Source: Tubiluchus corallicola (Eukaryota; Priapulida; Priapulimorpha; Priapulimorphida; Tubiluchidae). Taken from it: a stretch of 64,000 bases of DNA. Numbering within the stretch: position 1 is the stretch's first letter; each line of letters begins with the position of its first letter. The position numbers and the translations under genes were made by a program. The stretch is from NCBI GenBank assembly GCA_030141605.1, contig JAQGDQ010000239.1, forward strand, positions 1-64,000, given 5' to 3'. Below the pieces are notes generated by a model. It saw nothing but the letters and a program-made list of their open reading frames with translations. It had not been told where the DNA came from and did no database searches. Positions 24,057 to 36,725 of the stretch are shown here, in pieces.

Positions 24057-24780
24057 TAGCGTACTGAATAAAGGAACATGAAGTAGCACGTCTGCCTACA
24101 AGTACCTGTATATATAGTTAAACAAAGGACTACATTAACTTTCTGATATTCTAAAATTTATTTTCTTGAGCAGAAAATTCCAACTTAGGTCTCATGATAA
24201 AATCTGAAATCACCAATAAAATGACAAATACTGTATTCATACAAAATAAAAACAGCAAAATCATACATTAAAGTCATATAGCTAACAGCTTTCCTGCTTA
24301 AGTCATTTGCATAATGACACCAGACAAACTTGAAAAAATCTTTTAAGTGACCGTTACTACTGCAGTGACTCCATGACTTCCCAAGTCGAGTTGGTGAAAG
24401 GTAATGATCTGCAAAATTGAAATTACATGTATTATAATCGTGCCTAGTGAATGAGTTTTTAACTTAGTAAAAAAAGTAAATGATGTTTCCTACAGGTTTA
24501 TTATTATTACACAATAATATTACATTGTATATACTACCAAAGACATATAACGAGTTCTTGTATTGCTTTAAAGTCTTATAATGAAGCCTAGATTACAGAA
24601 TATACCAATTAATAGAAAATTCCAAAAAACTTTTACATAAAGTCTCTTTTGCATAAGTGGGGTAAATTATAAATGAAAGATACCCTGATGTGAAACACAC
24701 CTTACAGCCACCACCGAAATAATGATTGAAAAACTTGGACTGATCAGTACAAAAATTAACCAATGTTTTGTAAAACCTAA
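24057..24780. other. PIGF upstream region
   Basis: It should contain the PIGF promoter or 5' leader on the - strand. No TATA box or other defined element can be supported, and no other gene is seen. Confidence 0.35.
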
Positions 24781-24785
24781 ATTGA

Positions 24786-25340
24786 AATCATCATCATCAC
24801 ATGCCCATTACTTTAGTTTATTTACGTCTATTGTAGACATTGGGCAGGCAGAACTCTGAAATAAAAGAAATCTGCCTTAGACAGGTAAACGCAGCAGTAA
24901 TCCAGTAAGAAACTAGACACTGCTATGCCAGTGGCTTGTCAGCACTAAATTGGAATCATCATCATACGCCTGTCACGTTTATTGTAGACATTGAGCCGGC
25001 AGAATTCTAAAATAAAAGAATTTACTTGTCTGAAGGCAGACTAAATTGGAATCATCATCATCATCATACGCCCGTCACGTCTATTGTAGACATTGGGCAG
25101 GCAGAATTCTAAAATAAAAGAAATCTGCCTTCAGACAGGTAAACGCATCAGTAATCCAGCAAAAAAACTAGACACTGCTACGCCAGTGGCTTGTCAGCAC
25201 CACTTCCGTTCTAAATTGGAATCATCATCATCATACGCCAGTCACGTCTATTGTAGACATTGGGCAGGCAGAATTCTAAAATAAAAAAAATCTGCCTTCA
25301 GACAGGTAAATGCAGCAGTAATCCAGTAAAAAAACTAAAT
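24786..25340. repeat. Four tandem copies of a LINE/SINE tail-like repeat
   Basis: Copies start near 24786, 24955, 25052 and 25216. Each opens with (ATC)n, then (C)ACGTCTATTGTAGACATTGGGC, GGCAGAATTCTAAAATAAAAG and TCTGCCTTCAGACAGGTAAACGCAG. The longer ones add CTAGACACTGCTACGCCAGTGGCTTGTCAGCAC. The second copy is shortened, and its TCTGCCTTCAGACA segment is inverted (TGTCTGAAGGCAGA). A diverged reverse-complement copy lies at 40460-40610, so this is a dispersed family locally amplified in tandem. Confidence 0.88.
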
Positions 25341-27029
25341 TGGAAGAGCGATTCGGTTCGTTTGGCAATAGGACAAATCTTGGAAAAGTTGAAAACATAA
25401 CAACGTCTTCAGGTGAGCCGAGCTCACTGATAAAACCCAATTTACAGCCATGTTCACATCATTCAAACTTTTAAAGAAACACAACAAATTAAATTATTTT
25501 TGTTACAAAAAAAATCTATGCAGCAATTCTGTTTTTTTGTGGTTTGTGCAGCTGTTGGTATTAGACATGACTTGCATTGAACCACAGATAACCTTAATTA
25601 CAAGAGAAAGATTTCTTTAGGTCACGTGGCTTACGTAGACACACATGTTCAAAATTATTTACATACTGTTGCTTCAACAGTCTATACACACATCATACTA
25701 ATAATAATTATTATATATTAGGCTAGATAGCTATATGGCATCCTGAGCTTCAAAATTATTTGTTCATTTAAATTTTAAAATTTAGTAAGCATTTGATCGT
25801 TGAGCATTTTCAAGTTTTCCTTTTCAAAAAAAAAATTGTTACCCATTCCAAAGTCAAAATAATCACTTTATATCCAATTTCTCACCAAAGCAGTCAATAT
25901 GTAATGTTTTCAATATCAACCACTAACTGGTTAATTAGATTACGCTCACCACCCTTTCAGAATCATAAATTTTGGCAGCGATATTTAATTATAATGGTAT
26001 GATTAATCTTCTCAAATTTACTCATTATTTTGTCGGCTATCATATGATTTTACCATCATCATGATGATGTATACATAATATCACCATTCCTTCTTGTTGC
26101 GTATCTATGGCACGACACCAATAATAAAAATATAAATGAGGCATATCTCACATTTGAAAGCCATTACTTTATTTACTGTTCAATGTAGTTATGTTACTAC
26201 ACAGACAAAAACGTACAATATTTAATATTATCCCTAGCGATTTAAGAGTGCCAAATGCAAGAAATAATACTAACAAATAAAACAATGCAATTTATTATCT
26301 GTGTATGCACAATAAGAGCCTAACATCATGCTCGTACGAAAGTAGTATAAACTATACAATTAATATACAGTATAATACATTTTTCATGTGTTTTTAAGTA
26401 AATCCAGTAATACATACATACCATAACACAAAGTTTACTAACGACTAATAATTAGGCAAATAAGATGATGCAGTAAATACCAATCATAGTACTTAAATGA
26501 AAAGTTTGCTGTGCAAAAACAGCAGAGGAAACTATAGTGCAGTCCAAGATAGGGATCTGGGAGATGAGTTTTTCAAACTCGAGGCGTTGTATTGCTCGCG
26601 AGAACTGACATCTATGTTTCTCATGTTGGTACATCAAGAGTCAATAGAAACAAACTTATAAATTATTATGAAACACTATTAAACGTTGACTCAGTTCTCA
26701 AATAAGTGAATAAATACAGAACATCATACATACTGATGAATTTTCCTTAAAAAAAGAATTGTTGAAAAGAACACAGTTATTGCTTAAAAGAATCTAACAC
26801 ATCAATGACAAAATATTTTTTGTGTCTTGCTAAAAGTAAAATCACAAAGCACATTTTACAAAGTTAACCCTTTCCAGTTTTAAACCTTAAAGACTTCAGT
26901 TCTCAGTGATTCCTTAGTACTGCTCTAGCTGTAGGTGTAAAAACACCATGCACATATTACAGTGGTTTAGGCACCATTAGTAAAAATATACAACAAAATT
27001 AATATTCAATGTTGTAGTGTTTCACGATA

Positions 27030-27178
27030 TAGTAATACCGCTTTATACCACCTATTAGACTGGAACAAAAGTGAGTGGTGTAGCGATTGTGGAATATAAC
27101 AAGATCATTAATACATACATGTCTATGCAAATATAGATATTTTGTTTTGTTAAAAATTTGGATAACGAGGTCTGACTG
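27030..27178 (+). mobile_element. pogo-like MITE fragment
   Basis: The right end is GAGGTCTGACTG followed by TA, one base different from the GAGGTTTGACTG termini at 12626 and 34036. The left end is diverged (TAATACCGCTTTATACCACC). Confidence 0.6.
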
Positions 27179-28285
27179 TATCACTTTCCTATTCAGAACT
27201 AATACACCCATATATGAAACAATTAAAACAATGCTTATTTGTTAGGGGAAAACTGAAAGAGTAACTAGTACAGATGTGAATCCATATTTAGTAATTATAA
27301 CCAACAACTCTAGTTATTTTCTCTTCTGTCACAGAGACTGAAGCAAACACATTCTTCAACAAAATTTTAAGCCTACTAGTTTATATGAAATTACCATTAA
27401 TTGTATAGTTAATTTGTTTAAAAAGGAAACGAAAAACTGTGAACACATTACGAACATTACACACTGTGAACAAAGCAAAACCAGCAATTATTAAACACAA
27501 ACACCTTAGAAAGCAGTAATACTAAAATGTGCTTTAAAATATCATCAACAGCAGTTGTAAAAATTTGTCTCATATCCAGCTCATCAATCAAATATGGTTA
27601 GCAGTGATTATACGTAATACTTGCTAAATATTTGCTAAACATTTTAGCAGCTTAACAGGACCACAAGTCTAATTAAAATACCTGTAGTCATTACCAAAAG
27701 AAGTTACTTCGTAAGTTACCCTCAGCCACCGAAAGTATTTCATAATCATGCAAATACTAGCAACGGGATGTAATTGTGCCCCTCTAAAAATACAGAAGAA
27801 ACAATACAGCCCTTTTTGTTCACTAAACCTATGACATATGTTTCACAGCTTTGCTGAAATACTGAAAGCTGTTAAGTGTACAAATGAAAAATTGTAAGAA
27901 GAAAATTGTTAGAAGACACTTTTCTGTTTTATAAGTTACATTATATCACTTAATTTGTGAACCTAAGACCTACTATAGGTTTTTTCGACAACAACAGTAA
28001 ATTTTAAAGCCAACTGACATGCACTATAAAAATATTTAGCAGCAGCATTTTTCTTTTACTTTTTAATTGCTGCCTATATCAAATAATAGCTAAAGTCAAT
28101 ATGATGACAATACCTGCACTAGGGTAAAATCATACCCCACCAGGTTGCAATTAATATTATAATTTAAGTAACTGATGGAAGGACAACCAAACATTAGGTG
28201 CTAATAGCAGATAAATAATTTAAACACAGAAAAGATCAGGACTGTGGCTCCATGACGAAATGATACAATTAAATACAAATTAGGG

Positions 28286-28911
28286 ATGCACAGGAACCAG
28301 TTTTGCCAGATCCGGATCATGATCTCCATGTGCCGAATCCAGTTCGGGTTCCGGATCTACAAGTTAATGTAAATGATATTAAATTTTCATTTGTTTAGCC
28401 CTTTGTGCATGTAGTGTGGCATCACTGGTCCATTTTCAGGGTCACTGAATAATTTTAAGTGTAACGTTATACGTTGATGTATAATTGATCTGCCCTTGAT
28501 TTGCCTGCCAAAACTGCCAAACTATGCTTTTACTGGAAGTAGACATTTTTGCGGCATAGCACTATCCTTGCATACTCTTTGTTGCATGGAACCACAACAT
28601 GAAGATTATTGGTATCTCTTGCACTACAATCATAGTGGCATAAAACTAATTGATACATTCATAAATTTCTGAAGATTTTTATAGAAATCCTGCAAATATT
28701 TTAAAAAATTAAGAGTACTGAGGTAATTAAACTTGTTTTTTATATTTTTTCTTGCCCACTCTAATTTCTTCACAATCAGTGTGCAAATGTTAGCTTTACG
28801 CAAAGAAAATTAGAAATAACAGTGCAAAACCAGGCAAACATTTTTGCTGGATCCTGATCCATTAAAATTATCAGATCTCTGGATCCTTAACCAGATAAAT
28901 TTCTTCCCTAC
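28286..28911. mobile_element. Possible degenerate DNA element with GGATC-rich ends
   Basis: The left end TAGGGATGCACAGGAACCAG and following GATCCGGATCATGATC motifs face a right end with GGATCCTGATCC, GATCTCTGGATCC and CTTCCCTA. Both ends carry repeated GGATC/GATCC words in inverted arrangement and share TAGGGA termini. No clear target duplication was found. Confidence 0.35.
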
Positions 28912-29291
28912 CAAATAAAGATGCTTGAAGTGTCTTGCCCCCTCCCCCAATTTCCAGTGGCTGAGAGTTTAACCCGTTTTGTGATACCTCACAATTTACA
29001 GAGAATTTTGCTGTTCACAAACTTATAATAAAATAACTTACATATAAGCAATTAATCAATCTATAAATCACAATTTTGGGTGTAACAAAAATATGGATTT
29101 ATGACATTACAAAATGATGAAAGAAAAACAAACAAGGTGACAGTGTAAAAGATTTAATGAATTAATAATGAGACTACAAATCTTTCACCAACTTTTACAA
29201 AATGCACCAATTTCCAGAAGGCAAGTAAAGCATACAAAGTTGCTATAAATAATTCACTTTGTTTACAAAACTTTCTGGTATATCGTGATTA

Positions 29292-30711
29292 TTACAAACC
29301 AGGACTAGTGCTGTTGACACTAGCATGACTGATGGCACCTTGACTGTGTACAGCAAGAATAGTGTTTGCCTTCTTTTTACTCTCACTTCTCACTCTGAAC
29401 ACTTCTAGGATGGCCACTCGAAAACAATGAAAATTGTAATCAATTAAACCTGAAAGTAGCAGAAAACACGTATAAGATTAACAATAGGTTTGCAACTCTA
29501 CTACGCTAAAAGTTATAGTTGATAACATGTCAGATAGACAATAAAGATAATGCAAAATATAGTCAGTCAGTTGACACACAGGTTCCTAAGAACATTACAT
29601 TAGCTAAGACAGTGCCAGTTCAAAGATGTTTAAGAGAAGTTTTTCCTAATTTTACTTAATCTGAAACACTGAAGATTAAAAATGACTTAAAAGCAACGTC
29701 TTGGCTAAAATATTAACAACAAACTTGTTACTTATAAAATATAAATAAGTAGTAAATAGGTAAATTTTATGCACATGTGCACAAGATTTATTGCTAACAG
29801 TTATGTTGTTATATCTGTGATGCAAATCACAAGTAAAAAGTGACGAAATGCACACACATACTGAATATATATATATGGTGATTATAAACAACCTTAAATG
29901 GATCCACAAAACGGTAAATTACAACTCACTACACCGCTGTTACAACTGGCTATTTATACGTATCAATTAGATTTTCAACTTAGACATCAAAAAAGTATAT
30001 TCTAAAGACCTAGTTCAGTATTGTGAATACTTGCGTACTGCAAAATGATAGTGTATTTGTGCTCACCTTGTCTATCAAAGTTATCTTCCCGTAACACACA
30101 AACCAATGCTAAATAACGATTAACTTCACGTAAGTACAAGACTGTATTTTGGCTCAACTTGATAATAGATGATGACTGTATATCAAATGCACTGCCCTCA
30201 TGATCTTCAGTCAGTCTAAATCAAGAGTTTGAAAGGAACAGTTTTAGCCTGATAATATACTGATAAACTTGATAGTTGTATTTTGTGCACGTGTTCATTT
30301 TATTTGAAAGTGTGTATCAATATTATAAAAATACATTAAAATGATAATTAATTACCTAGAACTCTGTAATTAGCCATTCTTTTGTATGAAAACTAAAGAA
30401 GTGCCTTTTAATCAGCTAGGTAATACTTCATATTACTTTTCTTTATCTAATATCAAGAAATGACAAAATGCTTAAATAGCACTGCCAAAAAGTCAACATA
30501 GCATAGTGGAAAGTAGAAATATTTTTCAGTATCAGGTGTACTTCTTTCAAAAATTGTAACCACTCATTTTCTATAGAAAGCTTCAATTTTCTGACTTTAA
30601 ACCTTTCATAGGAATTTCTTGGATTTGTTTACGATATAACAAAAAATGATCATTGCAACATGACAGCTACTAGAGAATTTCAGACCAGAGAGAAACTATT
30701 ATTTTAATATA

Positions 30712-30743
<32 letters not shown>

Positions 30744-33700
30744 CCATATATACAGGAAATATCAACAACGACATCTATCATATCGCAACATAATTCGTAT
30801 GATTGCATGTCAACAGGTGAGCTATCCGTTGCAATATAAATCTTACTAACAACATCAAACAGGAATGCTTTCTCTATACCAGAATTCTGCAAAGATGATC
30901 AGACTTCGGTTTATGAATCACTAATAAGTAACTATGTTCAGGAAAACAGAATACAAAACATCTTTTGGTACAGACAAAAAGTTTCATTATTTTAAAAATT
31001 ATCAGAAAGCTCCCCAAAAAATTCGTTTTTTATAATTTGATTTTTACAGATTTTTATGTAGAATCTTCACCTAAATGCAAAGAAACTACTGCTGGTTGCA
31101 ACTCACTGATCCATGATCAACCATCATGTAAAATGCAATGCCAAAACACTGAACATTGATGTCTAAAAAACTCTGCACAATTCAAATCATTCATAAAAAA
31201 CTCTGCACAATTCAGATCATTCATGTCCACTGACATTGTCTGAATCAAGTGGTTATCTGTATTAAACTAAGAAAAACAGCATGTAGACCATGCATTAGTA
31301 GATCCACTCGTACATTACTTTGCATACAATCATTTAACTTATGTAACAACATGTTTTTATTTTTTATTAAACTGTACAGGAACAAAATCTGTGCTGCTGA
31401 ATTCATACGTAATGAGCACTGAACAGCGCCAGTTAAACAATGTGTACTAAACATCACATAAAAATTATTCTGGAAATGAACGTTTCGTAATAATAATTTG
31501 GCACACTGTTCAATATTACAATTCTTTACAAACTGTTAGTAATAAAGTAAACAATCACTTTAATATAGCTATGCAAGACATACATACTTACTGTTATTAA
31601 AATATTAAGTAAGTTTTCCAAAGTTGGTAGTTGTGGAATAAGTTTTTGCACCACTTTACTAAAGGCTTCAAATATGGAGTGGTCATATATACTTGTTAAA
31701 TGAAAGCTGTAATAAAAGAAATGTAACACAATTTTAAAAGAATTTCACTTATAACATCTTTCTTTTCTAAGGTAAAACTAAATTATATAATTAAAAACAT
31801 TGGTTAAATGAAGGGAATTTTCTAGTGTATTTTTGCTTTTACCAATTATTCACTTTATTTTTCTTATAGCTTTCCACAAAAATAAAATTTAGTGAGATGA
31901 TAAATGATCATTAGCTCTTGAGACATTTGTAAAAATTAGGTTAATATTCTATTTTGCAGATTTTGTTAATTTGTAAGCTGCAACACTTATCTGAAAAACT
32001 GTAATACAAAGACAATACAAAGACAATTGCACTACAACATTTAGATGCTTTCTAGGCTTTGCTGTTTTTAGGATTGGCATCTCAGCATCACTTACAAAAA
32101 ATTAGCAAGTATTTTGACAAAATCTCATCATTACTAAAATTTGACCCTCAAAATCCAGTATATTCATAAAGCAATGTTCATTATTTGCAAAATCATGACA
32201 ATTATGATGACGATGATGATGATAGCAGGCATGATCAGTTCATACCTTAAATGAATTGCTTCTAGGCCAGCATCTGCTAATTCATCATTTGCTCGTTGAT
32301 GAATGTCTCTCTGTGTTTCAATTTTGTGATCGTCCGATAGACCATCAACTTTGTGAATGAAAACATCAAACTTTATTGCTGGATTTACTTTATATGCCCT
32401 GGTTACTGTCATGTGCAGCCGTGCCAATGCTTCCATGTAATCATCCTATAAAAGTAAATAACATAATTTTGTATGAAGTTTAAATCAGTTTAGCAGTGAT
32501 TGAGAAATGACTATATTACAAAATCAGATGGATACAGGTATGCTCTAGTATTCGCAAATTTCTCATTCACAGCTTCATCCATCTCCTGGTGCAGTTGGTG
32601 GTATAAATAAAATTTATAGAAAAGGTGAAATCCCATCTTTTTATATTGTTTATAGTTTGCATAGATGAAACTGTAAATGTAATTATTATGTAGAGATACA
32701 TGTGCCACATTGCTGAATTGCACCACCTAGTGTCATAAACTAGCAGACATATGGGTGAGTTTCTGATTTGCATGGATTTCTGAAAAATTTCTATGTTCTA
32801 CTTACTGAACATAGTTCTTCTTTTCCATTATGACCCATCATTTTAATAAAAGCTCTAAGCATTTCTTTACTGCTTTCTCATTTTGCAGCTTTTCAACACG
32901 TACAATAAAACATTAAATGAACCACTGTAAATACAGAAATATGCCTGAATCCTGAACTGAAATGAGTATTGCAATCAAGAACAATACAAAATTATTGTTT
33001 TCTAAGTCAGAACTAAAACTAAACATCAGTACGTAAAATACTAAAAATTCTGTAACTTTACCAATCAAAAACGTTTTACCCAAAACACTTTTACCTGAGC
33101 ATCAAGTACAAATACAAGAGAATCGCATCTGCCAAACATGGTCTCGGAATCGAACGCAGGATCAAAAAAATCTATTTGTCCAGGAAAATCCCAGATTTGA
33201 AATTGCACAAAAGAACTGTTTGATATATCTGCAAAACACATTTAGAAAGATGCTGCAATGCAAAATTCACAAATTTCATTTATTTTCTGAATAGTCATAA
33301 ATGCGAAGCCTAAGAGCTTAATTAACTGTGTTACAAAATACGACTATTCAGTAAAATATAGCATAATCAATAATTTAATGAATAAACTTAAATCTAACTT
33401 CTGTAAGCCAGTGCAAGAGCAGCTACCATTAAAATTATTAAACAAGTTTAACATTTCATAAAAGAATAATAATATTAGTCTGTTCAAACTATTTACAGTA
33501 AATTATAAAATAGTGACTGAAATGGATTTATAGTTATGATTTAAACTTTAGTAGGTATTAGAACTAAATTTAAATTTAGGAAACTACTATTACTCCTAAA
33601 ATTGATGGAAGCTCCACAAAGCATTTTTAAATTTTAGACGTATAACATGGATATTAAATATGACCACTGATAAGCATAATGAGTAAAACAAGGCAAAACT

Positions 33701-34565
33701 AATTAAGCTGACATTTTATTTTTTACAGAAACGTTAACAATACAATTTTTTTATAGTTGTGAATTACAATGTTTAGTAAGACCAGCACTACTTCTTAAGG
33801 AACTATAGCATAAACATGATAAAGCACGCCAGATTCTTTAACGACACACAGTCAAACCTCGATATAACACTACCACCTCTTTATAATGCCAACCTCACTT
33901 AATGCCTATGTTTTTAGCAAAACAAAATGTCTGCATTTGAATAGATGTGTATTAATGCACCTCGTTATAATGCCAATGTCCCTTAATGCCAACTTTTTTG
34001 CAGTCCCAAAGTAGATGGTATACAGAGGTTTGACTGTATATGGATTCTGTTATGCAACTTGCAGAAAGTACAGCAACTTCCTAAAGAGGAAGAGGAAAAA
34101 TAAAGTAGCCTTCAAACTGCAGTACTTACCATCTTTGACAATTTTATTTGTGCTTTCTAAAAACAGAGTTTCATTTGGTGACATCTTATGAAACACAACT
34201 TTTTGGATGGAGGATTTTCCACTCCTAAAATCGATTAAAATTGTACTTTACATGGTAAAAACAAATAAAGTCACTTTTCCAATGCCAGTAACTTACGTAA
34301 GCAAGTAACCATAATCCCTCCTATATAGCCAAGATTATAAAAATTGTATGCAAGAGCATTAGAAATTTGCTTAGAATTTAAAAATGTTTGTACAGACTAA
34401 CCTACGAAGACCCATTAATAGTATTCTAGGTTTTGTATCGTCCGCTTGCGCACGATCCAGATCTACTTCATCCCTTGTTCCATAACCAAAATCATTAGGA
34501 AAAGACCCGGCTACCAAATCTGGATATTGTTGTCCAGAAAATCCCTCGTCATCATCATATGCAGC
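29292..34565 (-). CDS. RRAGC: Ras-related GTP-binding protein of the RagC/RagD type (spliced)
   Basis: RagC/D pairs with RagA/B on the lysosome to recruit mTORC1 when amino acids are sufficient. Exons in coding order are 34402-34565, 34130-34224, 33095-33228, 32246-32445, 31592-31706, 30744-30886, 30067-30215 and 29292-29449. Every junction is GT/AG and in phase. They give 385 residues lacking only the N-terminal start (human RagC 399). The G1 loop is GLRRSGKSS, split over the first junction. G3 is WDFPGQ and the G4-type motif is HKVD. A highly conserved [18 protein letters not shown] segment follows. The C-terminal roadblock-like domain includes [26 protein letters not shown] and [10 protein letters not shown]. 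The Ser/Lys-rich tail ends SPGL. Vertebrates have both RagC and RagD; the symbol stands for the single invertebrate form. Confidence 0.96.
30708..30734. repeat. (TA)n microsatellite in Rag intron
   Basis: A TA run ends only about 10 bases from the splice donor of the exon at 30744-30886, so length changes here would lie next to a splice site. Confidence 0.85.
31165..31224. repeat. 30-bp tandem duplication
   Basis: The unit beginning AAAAAACTCTGCACAATTC is repeated once (31165-31194, 31195-31224) with one difference (CAAATC versus CAGATC). It is in a Rag gene intron. Confidence 0.9.
33849..34036. mobile_element. Complete pogo/mariner-type MITE (188 bp)
   Basis: The terminal inverted repeats CAGTCAAACCTC and GAGGTTTGACTG match 12 of 12. 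The right side is followed by TA; the left flank reads CA, probably a mutated TA. It contains CTCGTTATAATGCC and TTATAATGCC repeats. It lies in a Rag intron less than 100 bp from the exon at 34130. Confidence 0.88.
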
Positions 34566-35538
34566 CTATTATACGAAAGACATAATTAAGTGAATTTGAG
34601 ATTAAGTGACAATATCTCCATATATTTCCAGTATTTCAAAAAATGATTGCACAAGTAGAAGTTGTGTACTACAGTTAGTGCAGATGTGCTAATAATAACA
34701 ACATAAAAGATTTAAAAAAACACAGTTCTAAACAATAGCAGCCAGGAAATATAAACGTGCTGCAAATTCAGACTCTGTTAAGGTGTCCAATGTTCTAATG
34801 CCACAGTATGTGCATTTATTTGCTGTATACTGAGCTGACTATAATTTGACAAATCACAATTTTGTCATCAATTACTTCGATCCACTATATGTGGGATAGA
34901 TGAAAAACATTTAAAAATGAGCTGCGAATGTCTTAGCGTGGCATAACTGGTATCTCTTGTTGCACTTCTTTATTAATGCAGCATGATTAAATTTACTGAT
35001 TTATTATCATTCCTGTTTTTTAAATGACTCACAGGCAGATTGCCTTATGACACTCAAAATATTGATCACTTTTACGTTTACCATAGAAAGAAAATGAATG
35101 GGGCAGAATCACAGAGTTACTCCCTACACTTTATGGATGGTTAGTTTTGAATCTGCATCAGGTACACTGTCTGTCTTAAAAGCAACTGTGCGCCAGTGGC
35201 GTTTTGGCCCTACGGTTTAGCAGGGTATATCAATCACCACTAGAAATAAAATCAGTGCATTTGTACAAAAGCCACGAGCTGTGCAATTGCTAACTAAAGT
35301 ACGGTTGCGAAATCGTTGATTCAAGTAACTAGTCCGGCTTTATCTGAAATGTTTTTGTGAATTGCAATAGTAATACTAAAACACATATATAGCAATTCAG
35401 TAACTTCTGATCTAAGTAAAATATAGTTTTCACGAAATCTAGCCAGAAAAATTAATATTATTTTATTACTGTACATGCATTAACCAAGAAAATGTACCTA
35501 GCAGCTAATTCAGCTATGACGATACTAATAATATTTAC

Positions 35539-35583
35539 TTGTACAACACAAATTTCATTCGGGGAAGTACTCGTCACACTCAT
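35539..35583 (-). CDS. RRAGC: Candidate first coding exon of the Rag GTPase gene
   Basis: The first supported Rag exon starts in phase 0 at GCTGCATATGAT and has no usable initiator, so an upstream exon is needed. On the - strand an ATG at 35583 opens MSVTSTSPNEICVVQ and stops at CAA/GTAAAT, a fair donor, also phase 0. Joining gives a short acidic N terminus of about the length seen in other Rags. The frame is open further upstream to an ATG at 35679. It is only one of several possibilities, and no homology supports it. Confidence 0.3.
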
Positions 35584-36361
35584 ACTGTTCATACAGTCTA
35601 ATGGAAGACCATCCAGCCCCAGGACAGGACTCATAGTTTCCATACAGTTACAGTTTAATAAGTAAATTAATTGCCTCATACTCGAGGTATTTCAAGATTA
35701 TTTTCTGCCGCAGATCTATGATACCTTGTCTGGTGCAATTTTTGTAAATCCTGAAACAGCATTTATTGATGTTTTATTTGTTTTAATTGTCAATTAGTAG
35801 TTCCTGGCTGAGGCTGTTTACTGTACTGCCTCTGCCTTATGTGAAGTCATAGCACCGAGTGTCTTAACAGGCGATCGTATTTGCTATAGTACCAATGGTG
35901 TTCTATTTAAGTTGCCATATCACATAAAAATATGCATCAGAGCTGTTTAAAAAGTTAGGAAATACGTAATCCCGCCTATGCTATAAGAGAAAATAACTTA
36001 AAAAATACTGTCATAGGAAGTTCAAATAGATAAACTGCTCCTGTTTACATTTTTTAGAAGTTTTGCATGCACCTGGCAGGCAGAAAAATATTTAGCAATG
36101 AGTAAACCCATGATTTACCAGCATAATGTTAGCATTTTTTAATGATTCAGTCAACAAACAGTTTAACACAGAATTTAATTTTTAATAGGATGAATAACAA
36201 TAAAAAGCAGATGTAAGGGCAGGAATAAATAAACTTATGACAGACTCCAAAACACGTAGGTAAATGATCTTTTTACATTGACTATTAACAAAAAAACATG
36301 ATGCAGTCACAAACAAAGTTATACAGCACAAAAATGAGTTCATTTTGATTTTTTTGACTAA

Positions 36362-36725
36362 CGGACAGTTACATGACCTACTGTATTAATTCTTATTGTA
36401 CTACAAACTCCAAAATTAAGATCACTAAAGCATAACAAGAAGAAGATGTACAATGATTTATTATTTTCGATCTTAACTTAAAACTATTATATCGACGTAT
36501 TTCTTGTAAAATCGTTAGTTTTTCTACAACACAAAAGAATATTAACTGCAAAATGTTACTTGGATTCCAGATATGGTGTAACTATAACACAGATGATTAC
36601 TTTAAATGACTCACAGTTAAATGGCCTTGTTCATTAGTCCTTATTGCACTACAACCTCCAAAATTAATTAGAATAAACTATAATAAGAAGTTTATGCATT
36701 GTAATTTATTACCACATTTCAATTC
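36362..36725 (+). repeat. Two degenerate direct copies of a 115-bp unit
   Basis: 36362-36480 and 36606-36725 align over CAGTTA..ATG.CCT....ATTA.T.CTTATTG.ACTACAA, then CTCCAAAATTAA, then AAG.ATG.A..GTAATTTATTA. Spacing is about 244 bp. The function is unknown. Confidence 0.65.

Larger units (their letters stand above)
25341..29291. other. Gene-free AT-rich region 3' of the Rag gene
   Basis: This 4-kb stretch has no coding gene. Part of the right side must be the 3' UTR of the Rag GTPase gene (- strand), whose length cannot be set. It contains a pogo-like fragment (27030-27178) and a repeat rich in GGATCC/GATCTGG motifs (28286-28911). Confidence 0.45.
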
